This document shows, in pieces, positions 11,681-23,185 of a stretch of 64,000 bases of DNA; positions within the stretch are counted from its first letter, which is position 1; every line of letters begins with the position of its first letter. The position numbers were made by a program, and so were the translations under genes. Source of the DNA: Ananas comosus (Eukaryota; Streptophyta; Magnoliopsida; Poales; Bromeliaceae). The notes under the pieces were generated by a model. That model searched no databases. It was not told where the DNA came from and worked only from the letters and a program-made list of their open reading frames with translations. The stretch lies in the NCBI RefSeq assembly GCF_001540865.1, contig NC_033632.1, forward strand, positions 11,439,464 through 11,503,463, written 5' to 3'.

Positions 11681-14302
11681 TGTCACGCCCGGGTACCAGC
11701 GGAAGCAGATCCGGTATGTGCACAGACCCGCCATATACCTGCAGTATATAAGGCGTCTACAAGAAACAAGTCGATAGGAGTAAAAATATAAGATAATCCT
11801 ATCCTGATATCAGAGCAAAGTACAGTCCACAATATTCACAACAAGAGAACCGAGAGTATAAAATCCAAAATCTCAACTAAAAGATAAGTATCACAACTAT
11901 AGAGTCGGGTCCCAATAGTACATATACATCACGGGTCCACAAAAATAGAAACACTGGCAGTCTCTCTATGCATAGGGACATCACCCTCGGTCGCAGCGCG
12001 AGTAGCAAGGTGATCGACTAGTATGCCCCTAGCAATGTCTAACTAGACGCGACTCCCTTGCCACGATCCCTAGCCTCTCCTGTAGATGGCTCTGTAAAAA
12101 CAATCACCAAAAGGGCGTGAGAACTATAAACAATAGTTCCCAGTAGGTAAGCCGCCAGCCTCGGCGAATTACACCACTAGACTCATGATGTACTAAATGA
12201 AAGCAAAAACGATAAGTGCATGATAATAAGCATGGTACTGAGCATGTAATCAACATGTAATAACATCCTATAGTAATGAATCAGCTAAGTAATAAAAGCA
12301 TAGCAGCTACTATAAACACGAACATAAACATAGATCTGTGGGTATACACTATACACTATACTGATGAGCATTAATTACTGTCCTTTGTCAATTAGTACTT
12401 TTATTTCATTCATAAGGTCCTACCCAAGGTAGTCTAGCTTGCACCGCGCCTAATGGCCCCGTGGTAGTATACACTTCCCACAGCAATCCACTTCGGCACC
12501 CAATCCCGCACGGGCGAGCAACTGTCGCGTAGGCCAACTCCGGAGTGCCGGCTTGTAGGGAGCGACCCTCACAAGCATGTGCGAATGAGCACAATGGCAG
12601 TAAGCAATCTCATAGTTCCATATGTTTCAATCATCATTTCCCAATTTGCAATGGTCTCGCTCTCGATCCCTTGATCGGAATTCTCAACATGATACATATT
12701 GACAGTAACTAATATCCGCTAGATTAGTACACATGCAAGAATAATGCTTAATTCACATATGGCATTAGGAATTTTCTATTATCATGACATTATCATTATA
12801 GTCATAAAACATATTCTTGTTCTCGACGTTATAATCAATAGAGTGACAAGCATCTCATTGTCCTTTACTTTCTAGGAACATGTCATTCAACTGCATTTAA
12901 CATAAACATAAATACTTAATGCATGTGTGTCCACTCTACTTTATAAAGGTTCTATTTCAAATATGCCAAATGTTATGATGATATGTACCAAACCTTATTA
13001 ATCGCAAAATCATAAAAATGCGCTACTAAACCGATTCTATGATTACATATAGAACATAGGGGAGCTTCACTTGCTCTGGTTAGGTCAAACCCACCTAATA
13101 CTATACTCCAAGTAGTCACAAGAAGTCCCAAGGATCAGCTCCACTAGATCTCAATCCTGCTGAACACAAAGTATAAATATCGTATCAAAACGACAACCGA
13201 AATGTCCGATTTCGGTGCAATGGCACTCAGTACATAGGAATAACTTAATCCCTGTTTTGGCTCCGTTAATACCTCAAGATTAGCTTCCAAAATCCCTCAC
13301 GCATCAGTCGGAGATAATTCGAAGGTCCGTTGCAAGCCCGCTGCGAACCATTCCAAAACAGCAACAACATCGTCAAATACTAAGAAATATAGTCGGAATT
13401 CTACGAATTCAGTTTTCTAACTGAAATTCCTGCTTACCTCAGGTTAGAACACTTCTAAACCAGTCCCCAAGATCACCAAGTAAGCTCCAAATAGTTCAAA
13501 AACCTGCTGCGAAGGCATCATTTCCAAACTGCATTAGTTACCCGATTAAACTTCATATAAATCCGAGTTAGCTTCATAATTAGCTAATTATCTCTATCAA
13601 GTTTCAAAGTAGCATAACCCTGGTCTGAGGAGATTAATTCACAACTAATTAACTCTTTTTTTAACTGCTGAAACCTCAGTCTAGCACAGCGAGAAGCAAA
13701 AACCCGAAATCAATACTCAAATCGACAAATAACACGTCGATAACGGAAAAGTCGAGTCGATTACCTTCTCTATCTTCCAACCAGCACCTCACTGGCTCAG
13801 GGCTGCGAAAAGCCCTTCAAAATACTCCCTCACACGACCACGTAGGCTCAGCGACGCTCGCAACCAGCGGAAAACCAACGTTGCGACGAAAACAAGCAAA
13901 ATCGGCGATTTCGTTGTAGAGAGAGAAAAACCCTAGAGAGAGAGAGAGTGTGGAGGAGGTGAAGAAGTCTTCTCTGAGCTCCAGCACCATCTGAAGAGGT
14001 CCAGGGGTCGAGCTGGGAGGATAGGGATGAGTAATGAATGTGAAAAGACTAAAACAGCCTTACTGCCACGCAGCTGCAGCTGCTGCTGCTTGCTGTACCG
14101 GTACAGCATTAGGCTTGTACCGGTACACCAATGCAGAAATTGTAGATTTCGCAATTACAATGCACTTTCTCATTTCTAGCTTTCCAATCATTCTCTAACT
14201 TGCTCAAAAAATTTGTCCAAGCCTTTTAGAACATGTGGGATAGTTCCACCACTCATGCCACACACTCGAACTCCGCAATTTGCAAAAGTTTAGTGTATTA
14301 CA
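11681..14302 (-). repeat. 3' LTR of the Tekay/Del-like element
   Basis: A 2622-bp LTR nearly identical to 19521-22139. In element orientation it starts TGTAATACACTAAAC and ends GGGCGTGACA. It includes the conserved hairpin GAACTATAAACAATAGTTC (about 12120-12138) next to CCCAGTAGG, and a CAGCTG/CTG-repeat block near 14070-14095 that differs in copy number between the two LTRs. Confidence 0.95.
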
Positions 14303-14314
14303 TTCATCCCTCCT
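14303..14314 (-). other. Polypurine tract of the Tekay/Del-like element
   Basis: On the minus strand AGGAGGGATGAA directly precedes the 3' LTR (TGTAATACAC). This purine-rich site primes plus-strand DNA synthesis in LTR retrotransposons. Confidence 0.8.
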
Positions 14315-14353
14315 AAAAAGAAGTTTCGTCCGCGAAACTTGTAAACACTTACT

Positions 14354-15075
14354 TCACGGTTCCATCGAAAATAGATAAGGATAATGCTCTTGCATTGCAC
14401 TCTCCAGTTCCGAAGTGGCTTCCCGTTCATCGTGATTGCCCCAAAGTATCTTCACGTAGGGTATTTCGCGATTTCGAAGCCGTTTCACTTCTCGAGCTAG
14501 TATCCTCACTGGATGCTCCTCGAAACTCAAATCTTCTCGTAAATCTATTGGAGTACTTTCTAATATGTGAGTTGGATCAAAAATATATTTCCGAAGCATA
14601 GATACGTGAAATACATTATGCACTCCCGATAGGCTTGGCGGCAAAGCAAGTCGGTATGCTACGGGGCCAATCCGCTCTAATACCTCGTAGGGTCCAATAA
14701 ATCGAGGGCTTAACTTCCCTCGAATACCAAATCTCTTAAACCCCTTTGACGGTGACACCTTCAAGAATACATGATCGCCAACTTGAAATTCCAGTTCTCG
14801 CCGACGTTTGTTCGCATAACTCTTTTGTTGACTTTGGGCTGTCAGTAGTCGTTCTCGTGCCAGTCGAACTTTAGCTTTAGCCTCTTGTAATACATCAGGA
14901 CACAAAACCAATCTCTCACCCACTTCACTCTAATGAAGTGGTGATCTGCACTTCCTACCATAAAGGGCTTCAAAAGGTGCCATCTGAATGCTTGCTTGAT
15001 AACTATTGTTATAAGCAAATTCAGCCATCTGCAGGAACTGTGGCCAACTGCCCTGGTAATCAATCACACAGGCTC
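14354..15075 (-). pseudogene. Integrase C-terminus with chromodomain
   Basis: The first part is readable across two frames (QMAPFEALYGRKCRSP), with a Trp-to-stop near 14930. From 14923 the frame is open for 189 codons: the GPY/F-type module ([30 protein letters not shown]), then a chromodomain-like end ([43 protein letters not shown]). Chromodomains of this clade guide integration to heterochromatin. The module places the element near Tekay/Del. Confidence 0.85.
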
Positions 15076-16353
15076 TCAACATATCCTCAAGGGTCTGGAT
15101 AATACGCTCGGACTGCCCATCACTCTGGGGTGGAAAGCAGTACTAAAATCCAATCGAATACCCAAAGCTTCCTGTAAACTCCTCCAAAAATAAGAAACAA
15201 ATCGGGTGTCTCGGTCAGAAACAATAGAGGCTGGTACTACATGTAATCGCACAATTTCATCAAGGTACACTTGTGCGAGTCTCTCCCCTGACCAAACTGT
15301 ATGAATTGAAATAAAGTGGGCAGATTTGGTCAATCTATCCACAATTACCCAGATTGCATCATGGCCTGCTTGTGAACGAGGTAATCCAACGATGAAATCC
15401 ATAGTGATCCTTTCCCACTTCCACACTGGTATGGGTAAACTCTGTAGTTTCCCTGCAGGAAGTCGATGTTCAGCTTTAACTTGCTGACATGTTAAGCACT
15501 TAGCTACAAAGTCTGCAACTTCCTTTTTCATTCCCGGCCACCAGTAAGTTAACTTTAGATCTTTATACATTTTCGTGCTCCCAGGGTGTAAAGTATACGG
15601 TGCCCGATGTGCTTCATTTAAAATCTCCTCTTTAGTATCTAGATCGGCAGGTACACAAATTCTATCACCGAATTTTAGCAATCCCTGATCATCCACTCGA
15701 AAATCGCTAACAAGATCAGTAGTGATCTTTGCTTGAATCTTTTGCAAGAATTCATCTTGAGCTTGTTTTCCTTTAATTCGGTCGATCAGGGTAGGTTGCA
15801 CTACCAATGACATAAGTCTCCAAGGTGTGTCAGGAGCTACGACTTCCAAACTCAATTGCTCCATTTCTTTTACCAACAAGGGTTGCATAGTTATCGACAT
15901 CGCCAAATTTTCCGTTGATTTTCGACTTAAAGCATCTGCTACAACATTAGCTTTTCCTGGATGATAAAAGATAGTCAAATCATAGTCCTTGAGCAACTCC
16001 AACCATCTACGTTGTCTCAAGTTTAATTCCTTCTGCGTAAACAGATACTTTAAGCTTTTATGATTAGTGTAAACCTCGCAACGCTCGCCGTAGAGGTAGT
16101 GGCACAAAAGCTTTAAAGCAAATACCACTGCTACTAACTCAAGATCATGTGTAGGGTAGTTCTTTTCATAATCTTTCAATTGGCGAGATGCATAAGCAAT
16201 TACTCTGCCATTCTGCATTAGAACACACCCTAATCCATTCAGCGACGCATCACTGTAAATCACATAATCCACTCCAGTAACAGGCAGTGCTAGAATCGGG
16301 GCGGTAGTCAACCGTTCCTTTAGCTCTTGAAAAGCTTCTTTCGCAGGCTTCAT
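15076..16353 (-). pseudogene. RNase H and integrase piece
   Basis: RNase H begins at [15 protein letters not shown] and includes [16 protein letters not shown] and [17 protein letters not shown]. The integrase follows with its zinc-binding region ([11 protein letters not shown]...[11 protein letters not shown]) and catalytic-core landmarks [29 protein letters not shown] and [14 protein letters not shown]. The frame shifts near 15110 in what should be HPQTDGQSER, before the catalytic Glu. Confidence 0.9.
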
Positions 16354-16588
16354 TCCACAGAAATTTAGCTCCTTTATCAGTCAGTCGAGTGAGAGGAGTA
16401 GACATCTTTGCAAATCCCTCTACGAATCTTCGGTAATATCCCGCAAACCTAAGAAAACTCCGAATTTCTGTGACACTGGTAGGCCTAGGCCAATCTTTAA
16501 TCGCTTCAATCTTCTTTGGGTCCACAGCTATCCCAGCCTCTGAAATGACATGACCAGAAATGCTACTTCTCGAAGGCAAAATTCGCAT
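16250..16588 (-). pseudogene. Reverse transcriptase thumb / connection piece
   Basis: Contains [39 protein letters not shown] and [19 protein letters not shown], standard for the Ty3/gypsy reverse transcriptase-RNase H junction. After NEAC an extra A shifts the frame at about 16345. Confidence 0.85.
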
Positions 16589-16752
16589 TTCTTTAACTTT
16601 GCAAACAATTTCTTTTCTCGAAGTACTTGTAACACCACTCTTAGATGGCTTTCATGCTCTTCATCACTTTGAGAATATATCAAGATGTCGTCAATAAACA
16701 CGACCACAAACCTGTCCAAATAGGGCTTAAAGACACGATTCATTAAATCCAT
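16528..16752 (-). pseudogene. Reverse transcriptase palm (FIDDILIYS) piece
   Basis: Carries the catalytic motif [12 protein letters not shown] and [20 protein letters not shown], continuing the previous piece in a shifted frame. The frame is lost again near 16570, where AFLGHVIS is expected, through one missing base. Confidence 0.88.
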
Positions 16753-18311
16753 AAAGGCTGTGGGGCATTCGTCAGTCCAAACGGCATAACGGTAAATTCA
16801 TAATGCCCATACCGTGTCCTAAAAGCGGTCTTGGAAACCTCTTCAGGCTTGATCTTAAGCTGATGATAACCTGATTGCAGATCAATCTTAGAATATACTT
16901 TCGATCCTTGCAGCTGATCGAATAAATCATCAATTCGGGGTAATGGATATTTGTTCTTGATTGTGACTTTATTGATTTCTTGATAATCCACACATAATCG
17001 AAGAGATCCATCCTTTTTCTTAACAAATAACACCGGTGCTCCCCAAGGAGACACACTCGGTCGAATGAAACCCTTATCTAATAAATCCTGCAACTGTGCC
17101 TTCAGCTCTTTCAACTCAGCGGGTGCCATCCTATAGGGTGCTTTCGAGATAGGAGTTGTCCCAGGGACAAGATCAATCACAAACTCAACTTCCCTATCAG
17201 GTGGCATACCCGGCAACTCAGCTGGAAATACATCCCCGAACTCCCGCACAACTGGGATATCATCAATCTTGAGGGCTTCACCACCACTCACAGAAATGCT
17301 AGCCAGAAAAGCTACACAGCCCCTCCGAATCAATTGTCGTGCTCGCGAAGAACTAATAGTCATTGCGAACAATGAACTCTGACACCCCCTGTAAACAAAC
17401 TCCTGCTGGCCCGGTTCCCTAAAGGTCACCGTTCTGTTCGTGCAATCTATGGTGGCATAATACTGAGTCAACCAATCCATACCCAATACTACATCAAACT
17501 CCCCAAGTTTGTGTAGTGCCAAAAGATCCACTGGCATAATCCAGTCGCCTACCCTAATTGGGCAGCGAGGGCAAAACTCACGAATATCAAGGGTATGGTC
17601 AGGTACAATCACTCGTCCAGGATGCAAAGTAGGTACTACCTGAATGCTATGCAACTCGGCGAACTGCCGATCAATAAAAGAATGCGAAGTACCAGTATCA
17701 AGTAATGCACGAACACGAATATCAAAAAGCATAATGATACCTGCTACGACCTCCTCCGCTGCTGCGGCCTCCTCAGTTTGGGCGGCATACATGCGCCCAC
17801 TCGAACCCTGTCGAGAACTCTCAGACTGCCGCTGTCCCGGTGATCGTCTGTACTGCGAGGGTGCTGATGGGGTCCCCTGGCTCGGAGCTGAAGATGCAGG
17901 GGCTGATACCGATGAGGGTGCAGGTGAAGAACCTCTCGGGCACTCTGAGCGAAAGTGGCCTTCCTGACCACAAAGAAAGCACATGCCCCCACGTTGTGGA
18001 CACTGTGGTGGAAAGTGAGACCCACCACAAATGACACAACGTGGCTGTCGACGGCGCTCTGGTGCTCCACGGGGTGTTGAGGAACCTCGACCTCTCGACT
18101 CGCTTGGCTGGCCCCTCGGATACTTCGGTGGTCTCCTGAAGGGTTGCTGACCACTGCTCTCAGCTGCTGGCCTTTTCCCTTTATTTCGATCCACCATATC
18201 TCTTTCCTTTATAATCTCTGCTCCCTTCTCAACAATCAGTGCCCGGTTCACCACTTCCCTATAAGTGGAAAGGTTTGATGCCTGGACTAGTCTGAAAATT
18301 GCAGGTCGCAA
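16743..18311 (-). pseudogene. Gag zinc knuckles, protease and N-terminal reverse transcriptase
   Basis: Longest open piece (522 codons). In order: a basic Pro/Arg/Ser-rich linker; two CCHC-like knuckles ([13 protein letters not shown] and [14 protein letters not shown], about residues 93-125); the aspartic protease active site [13 protein letters not shown] (about residue 205); and the reverse transcriptase fingers and palm ([44 protein letters not shown]). The frame shifts at 16755 (expected NAPAAF, seen NAPQPL) by loss of one base, just before the catalytic YxDD-type motif. Confidence 0.9.
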
Positions 18312-19174
18312 ACCTGCCTAAAAAATCCGAGCCTTGTCTTCATCATCCCTGATGACAAAAGGAACACAATGCAGCAATCGGGAGAACTCTCACTCATACT
18401 CAGCTACTGTCCTGTCCCCCTGCCTCAGGTTTCTCAGACCCTTTCCATCTGCCTCTTCACACTCTGTGGAAAATAAGTGGTCAATAATAACTCCTTGAAC
18501 CTCGTCTAGGTGATAGCGGATAAATCAGCACGGGGATCCTCACGGATATCCACCCACCACCTGTAAGCCTCACCGTCAAGATGGTGCGTCGCGAACCAAA
18601 CCCGGTATCGCTCCTCAACGAAAGTATCATAAAATAACTTTTCCATATGCATCAACCATTTCTCGACCAACCAATGATCTGCTTTTTCCCCATCAAAGAT
18701 ACGAGGGTTGCAATGGCGAAATTCATTCAGTCGTTCCATCATTCGCTCTCGCTCTTCAACCCCCACCATCTCGGGTAACACTGTTCCTGATGCCGCTACA
18801 GGTACTGGTGGTGGTACTACTGTCTCCTGTCGGGTCTCTGCCCTTGGAGCTACTGGGGATGTATTTGGGACTGGTGACTGTGCTCTCACTGTCGCGTCCC
18901 TATCTGAGACCGGAGGTATAGGATCAGGAATCTCTCTATCGGTCGTCTGCCGCAATAATAGATCCTCTAATCTCTTCATTCTGTCTTCCTGTCGACGCGC
19001 GGCATCCATCTGCTATGAAGCTGCCGCAGCCTGCTGAGCAACCAAATCCGTCAGCTTTGCGACTTGATCCTGCAACTCATGGATCCCACTAGCTCCAGAA
19101 GTAGCGGAGGTCCCCACTTCCTCCGCATTCGCCGCCTCAGCTGCCCCGGCGGCTTGCGAACGAGTCACAGGCAT
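18312..19174 (-). pseudogene. Gag (capsid region) fragment
   Basis: Holds the retrotransposon gag domain. Recognisable pieces are EKADHWLVEKWLMHMEKLF, YRVWFATHHLDGEAYRWW and, after the breaks, RQGDRTVAEYE. It is the structural protein that packages element RNA. The frame is open from 19174 except for a TAG near 19012, then is stopped near 18503 and shifted near 18435. The pol-containing frame continues beyond 18312. Confidence 0.85.
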
Positions 19175-19500
19175 TTTAAGCTGCAGCACAAAAACAAATA
19201 TGGATTAATAAAACCTATACTATTGAACCTTTACTTTAGATATGAACCAACTAGTGAAGCGAAAAAAATGAAATGTAACGCGTACTAACTTCCGATGTCA
19301 CGTTGTCGGCCGCCAACGTGGCCCTCTGTAAAGTTAGCAATTGCACATTTCGATCAAACTCCGACCATTCGGAGTCTATAGATTACCCAATCAAAATACT
19401 TTCGCTAACAACAAACTCAACTAGGCCTCGTATCTCACGTGCCTATTCTTATAGTCCAACCAGCCTAAGGTTTGCTAGGTCTACTAAGACTCAACCCTAG

Positions 19501-19512
19501 GCTCTGATACCA
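19501..19512 (-). other. Primer-binding site, initiator tRNA-Met
   Basis: On the minus strand TGGTATCAGAGC, starting eight bases inside the 5' LTR border. This is the complement of the 3' end of plant initiator tRNA-Met, the usual primer for this group. Confidence 0.9.
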
Positions 19513-19520
19513 CTATAATC

Positions 19521-22139
19521 TGTCACTTCCGGGTACCAACGGAAGCAGATCCGGTATGTGCACAGACCCGCCATATACCTGCAGTATATAAGGCGTCTAC
19601 AAGAAACAAGTCGATAGGAGTAAAAATATAAGATAATCCTATCCTGATATCAGAGCAAAGTACAGTCCACAATATTCACAACAAGAGAACCGAGAGTATA
19701 AAATCCAAAATCTCAACTAAAAGATAAGTATCACAACTATAGAGTCGGGTCCCAATAGTACATATACATCACGGGTCCACAAAAATAGAAACACTTGCAG
19801 TCTCTCTATGCATAGGGACATCACCATCGGTCGCAGCCCGAGTAGCAAGGTGATCGACTAGCATGCTCCTAACAATATCTAGCTAGACGCGACTCCCTTG
19901 CCACGATCCCTAGACTCTCCTGTAGATGGCTCTGTAAAAATAATCACCAAAAGGGCGTGAGAACTATAAACAATAGTTCCCAGTAGGTAAGCCGCCAGCC
20001 TCGGCGAACTACACCACTAGGCTCATGATGTACTAAATGAAAGCAAAAACGATAAGTGCATGATAATAAGCATGGTACTGAGCATGTAATCAACATGTGA
20101 TAACTTTCTACAGTAATGAATCAGCTAAGTAATAAAAGCATAGCAGCTACTATAAACACGAACATAAACATAGATGTGTGGGTATACACTGTACACTATA
20201 CTGATGAGCATTTATTACTGTCCTTTGTCAATTAGTACTTTTATTTCATTCATAAGGTCCTACCCAAGGTAGTCCAGCTTGCACCGCGCCTAATGGCCCC
20301 GTGGTAGTATACACTTCCCACAGCAATCCACTTCGGCACCCAATCCCGCACGGGCGAGCAACTGTCGCGTAGGCCAACTCCGGAGTGCCGGCTTGTAGGG
20401 AGCGACCCTCACAAGCATGTGCGAATGAGCACAATGGCAGTAAGCAATCTCATAGTTCCATATGTTTCAATCATCATTTCCCAATTTGCAATGGTCTCGC
20501 TCTCGATCCCTTGATAGGAATTCTCAACATGATACATATTGACAGTAACTAATATCCGCTAGATTAGTACACATGCAAGAATAATGCTTAATTCACATAT
20601 GGCATTAGGAATTTTCTATTATCATGACATTATCATTATAGTCATAAAACATATTCTTGTTCTCGACGTTATAATCAATAGAGTGACAAGCATCTCATTG
20701 TCCTTTACTTTCTAGGAACATGTCATTCAACTGCATTTAACATAAACATAAATACTTAATGCATGTGTGTCCACTCTACTTTATAGAGGTTCTATTTCAA
20801 ATATGCCAAATATTATGATGATATGTACCAAACCTTATTAATCGCAAAATCATAAAAATGCGCTACTAAACCGATTCTATGATTACATATAGAACATAGG
20901 GGAGCTTCACTTGCTCTGGTTAGGTCAAACCCACCTAATACTATACTCCAAGTAGTCACAAGAAGTCCCAAGGATCAGCTCCACTAGATCTCAATCCTGC
21001 TGAACACAAAGTATAAATATCGTATCAAAACGACAACCGAAATGTCCGATTTCGGTGCAATGGCACTCAGTACATAGGAATAACTGAATCCCTATTTTGG
21101 CTCCGTTAATACCTCAAGATTAGCTTCCAAAATCCCTCACACATCAGTCGAAGATAATCCGAAGGTCCGTTGCAAGCCCGCTGCGAACCATTCCAAAACA
21201 GCAACAATATTACTAAGAAATATAGTCGGAATTCTACAAATTCAGTTTTCTAACTGAAATTCCTGCTTACCTCAGGTTAGAACACTTCTAAACCAGTCCC
21301 CAAGATCACCAAGTAAGCTCCAAATAGTTCAAAAACCTGCTGCGAAGGCATCATTTCCAAACTGCATTAGTTACCCGATTAAACTTCATATAAATCCGAG
21401 CTAGCTTCATAATTAGCTAATTATCTCTATCAAGTTTCAAAGTAGCATAACCCTGGTCTGAGGAGATTAATTCACAACTAATTAACTCATTTTTTAACTG
21501 CTGAAACCTCAGTCTAGCACAGCGAGAAGCAAAAATTCGAAATCAATACTCAAATCGACAAATAACACGTCGATAACGGAAAAGTCGAGTCGATTACCTT
21601 CTCTATCTTCCAACCAGCACCTCACTGGCTCAGGGCTGCAAAAAGCCCTTCAAAATACTCCCTCACACGACCACGTAGGCTCAGCGACGCTCGCAACCAG
21701 CGGAAAACCAACGTTGCGACGAAAACAAGCAAAATCGGCGATTTCGTTGTAGAGAGAGAAAAACCCTAGAGAGAGAGAGTGTGGAGGAGGTGAAGAAGTC
21801 TTCTCTGAGCTCCAGCACCATCTGAAGAGGTCCAGGGGTCGAGCTGGGAGGATAGGGATGAGTAATGAATGTGAAAAGACCAAAACAGCCTTGCTGCCAC
21901 GCAGCTGCAGCTGCAGCTGCTGCTGCTTGCTGTACCGGTACAACATTAGGCTTGTACCGGTACACCAATGCAGAAATTACAGATTTCGCAATTGCAATGC
22001 ACTTTCTCACTTCTAACTTTTCAATCATTCTCTAACTTGCTCAAAAAACTTGTCCAAATCTCTTAGAACATGTGGGATAGTTCCACCACTCATGCCACAC
22101 ACTCGAACTCCGCAATTTGCAAAAGTTCAGTGTATTACA
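19521..22139 (-). repeat. 5' LTR of the Tekay/Del-like element
   Basis: 2619 bp, the partner of 11681-14302, with the same TGTAATACAC start and GTGACA end in element orientation. It differs by about 50 substitutions and by copy number in GA and CTG runs near 21765 and 21905. The short frame at 20246-20434 is duplicated at 12406-12594 and is not a gene. Confidence 0.95.
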
Positions 22140-22144
22140 GATTA
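22140..22144. repeat. Target-site duplication GATTA (right copy)
   Basis: Matches 11676-11680. Confidence 0.95.
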
Positions 22145-23023
22145 AGAAAATGTGGCACCTATGGGTGAGCCGTGTGATAGATCGAATGATAGCAAGATGG
22201 GCATAGTTTTTTGACATAGTAGCATATTGTAGGATACATTGCTATGTAGTAGCTCATCCGTTTGACATTTGAGGCATAGTAGCATGTGTAGATTGCATAC
22301 TATGTAGTTGCTTATACATTTGATTTTTTTGAAGGCATAGTAGAATGTTGCATATTACTTTACTATGTTGCACTTCAATTTCATATTTATCTATCTATCT
22401 ATCTGCTTGTGCCTGCTTGGACCTAGTGGGAAGATCGGCGGAGTCGGCGGCCGAACCCACTGGGAACTATATTTATATAGTTCTCACCCCACTTTGTTGC
22501 AGGGCCTAGCGAGAGTACCGGTAGAGGACCGTGGTAAGGGCATAGCGTCCTAGTTAGTTAGAAGTTTTTCGTTTTGCATTAGAGTACCCTCGTGTACATG
22601 GTTAGTAGATGTTGCATTTTGGAGAGTACTTATTCATGTGAGATGGATATGTATCTAGATGTTGAGGTAAGCTTGTATTATATTTTGGGAGCTAGCATGT
22701 ATTCATTTTGGGAGATAAAATTGTAAACTCATGTATTCGTTTTGGAGGACAAAAATGTAAATCAATATGTAATGGTTGAATGTTGTAATAACTAGAATTA
22801 TCTCTCTTTATTCACCTGTATGTACTCGTGACTCTTGCTCTTACTTGTTGGCACTTGTAGTGCCCTTGGTTGATCGTGTATGTATTAAATTTCTTTTCCT
22901 CGGCAAATTCTTGTACTCGATCATGTTATTTAGACTAGGACGGGCAGGGGAGGTGTTGTCCGTTCGGCATCTGTTCGACGCGCCCGAACCGGACCAAATT
23001 GGTGGCGGTCTCGGGGCGTGACA
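22145..23023 (+). mobile_element. Solo LTR, right part
   Basis: Continues the LTR that starts at 9476. It contains the conserved hairpin (GGGAACTATATTTATATAGTTC, about 22460-22485) after GAACCCACT and before TCACCCC, and ends GGGGCGTGACA. CCTAA follows. Confidence 0.75.
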
Positions 23024-23028
23024 CCTAA

Positions 23029-23185
23029 CCTCTCCGACTGTGGAAGACTCTGAAACAAAAACAAACAATCAATGGGGGTGAGAGCTATTAAACAATAGTT
23101 TCCAGTGGATAAGCCGCCGAAAGTGACGAAATACACCACTAGATCAATTGAGGCATGATAAAAATACAAGAATTATAAGCATACA
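23029..23185 (-). repeat. Minus-strand LTR, second part
   Basis: Resumes the LTR broken at 9475 (CCTCTCCGACTGTGG...). It includes the hairpin text GAGCTATTAAACAATAGTTT and AAGCCGCC, homologous to 12070-12230. It is cut at 23185 by another LTR start. Confidence 0.65.

Larger units (their letters stand above)
14354..19174 (-). pseudogene. Gag-pol polyprotein, broken
   Basis: The ancestral single reading frame starts at a Met at 19174 (MPVTRSQAAG) and ends at 14354. It is now split by in-frame stops and single-base shifts. Visible stops lie where Gln, Trp or Arg is expected (after AAAAS near 19012, after LSAIT near 18503, in AEYE-EF near 18390, after KARIF near 18312, in SPLH-SEVG near 14930). 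Frame changes occur near 18435, 16755, 16570, 16345 and 15110. All the stops can be explained by C-to-T or G-to-A change (CAG to TAG, TGG to TAG, CGA to TGA), as expected for methylated silenced DNA. The copy cannot make its own proteins. Confidence 0.9.
11681..22139 (-). mobile_element. Complete Ty3/gypsy chromovirus, Tekay/Del-like
   Basis: A 10,459-bp element read on the minus strand: 5' LTR 19521-22139, primer site 19501-19512, gag-pol 19174 down to 14354, polypurine tract 14303-14314, 3' LTR 11681-14302. It is bounded by TG...CA ends and a perfect 5-bp target duplication. The order protease, reverse transcriptase, RNase H, integrase marks Ty3/gypsy. The integrase tail has a chromodomain-like segment ([19 protein letters not shown]) of the Tekay/Del type. 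The two LTRs differ by roughly 50 substitutions by eye (about 2%), plus small indels, so insertion is fairly recent. Coding capacity is lost through several stops and frameshifts. It interrupts an older solo LTR. Confidence 0.93.

Noticed and set aside
12406..12594. 62-codon frame repeated at 20246-20434
   Set aside because: Conserved only because it lies in both LTRs of one element.
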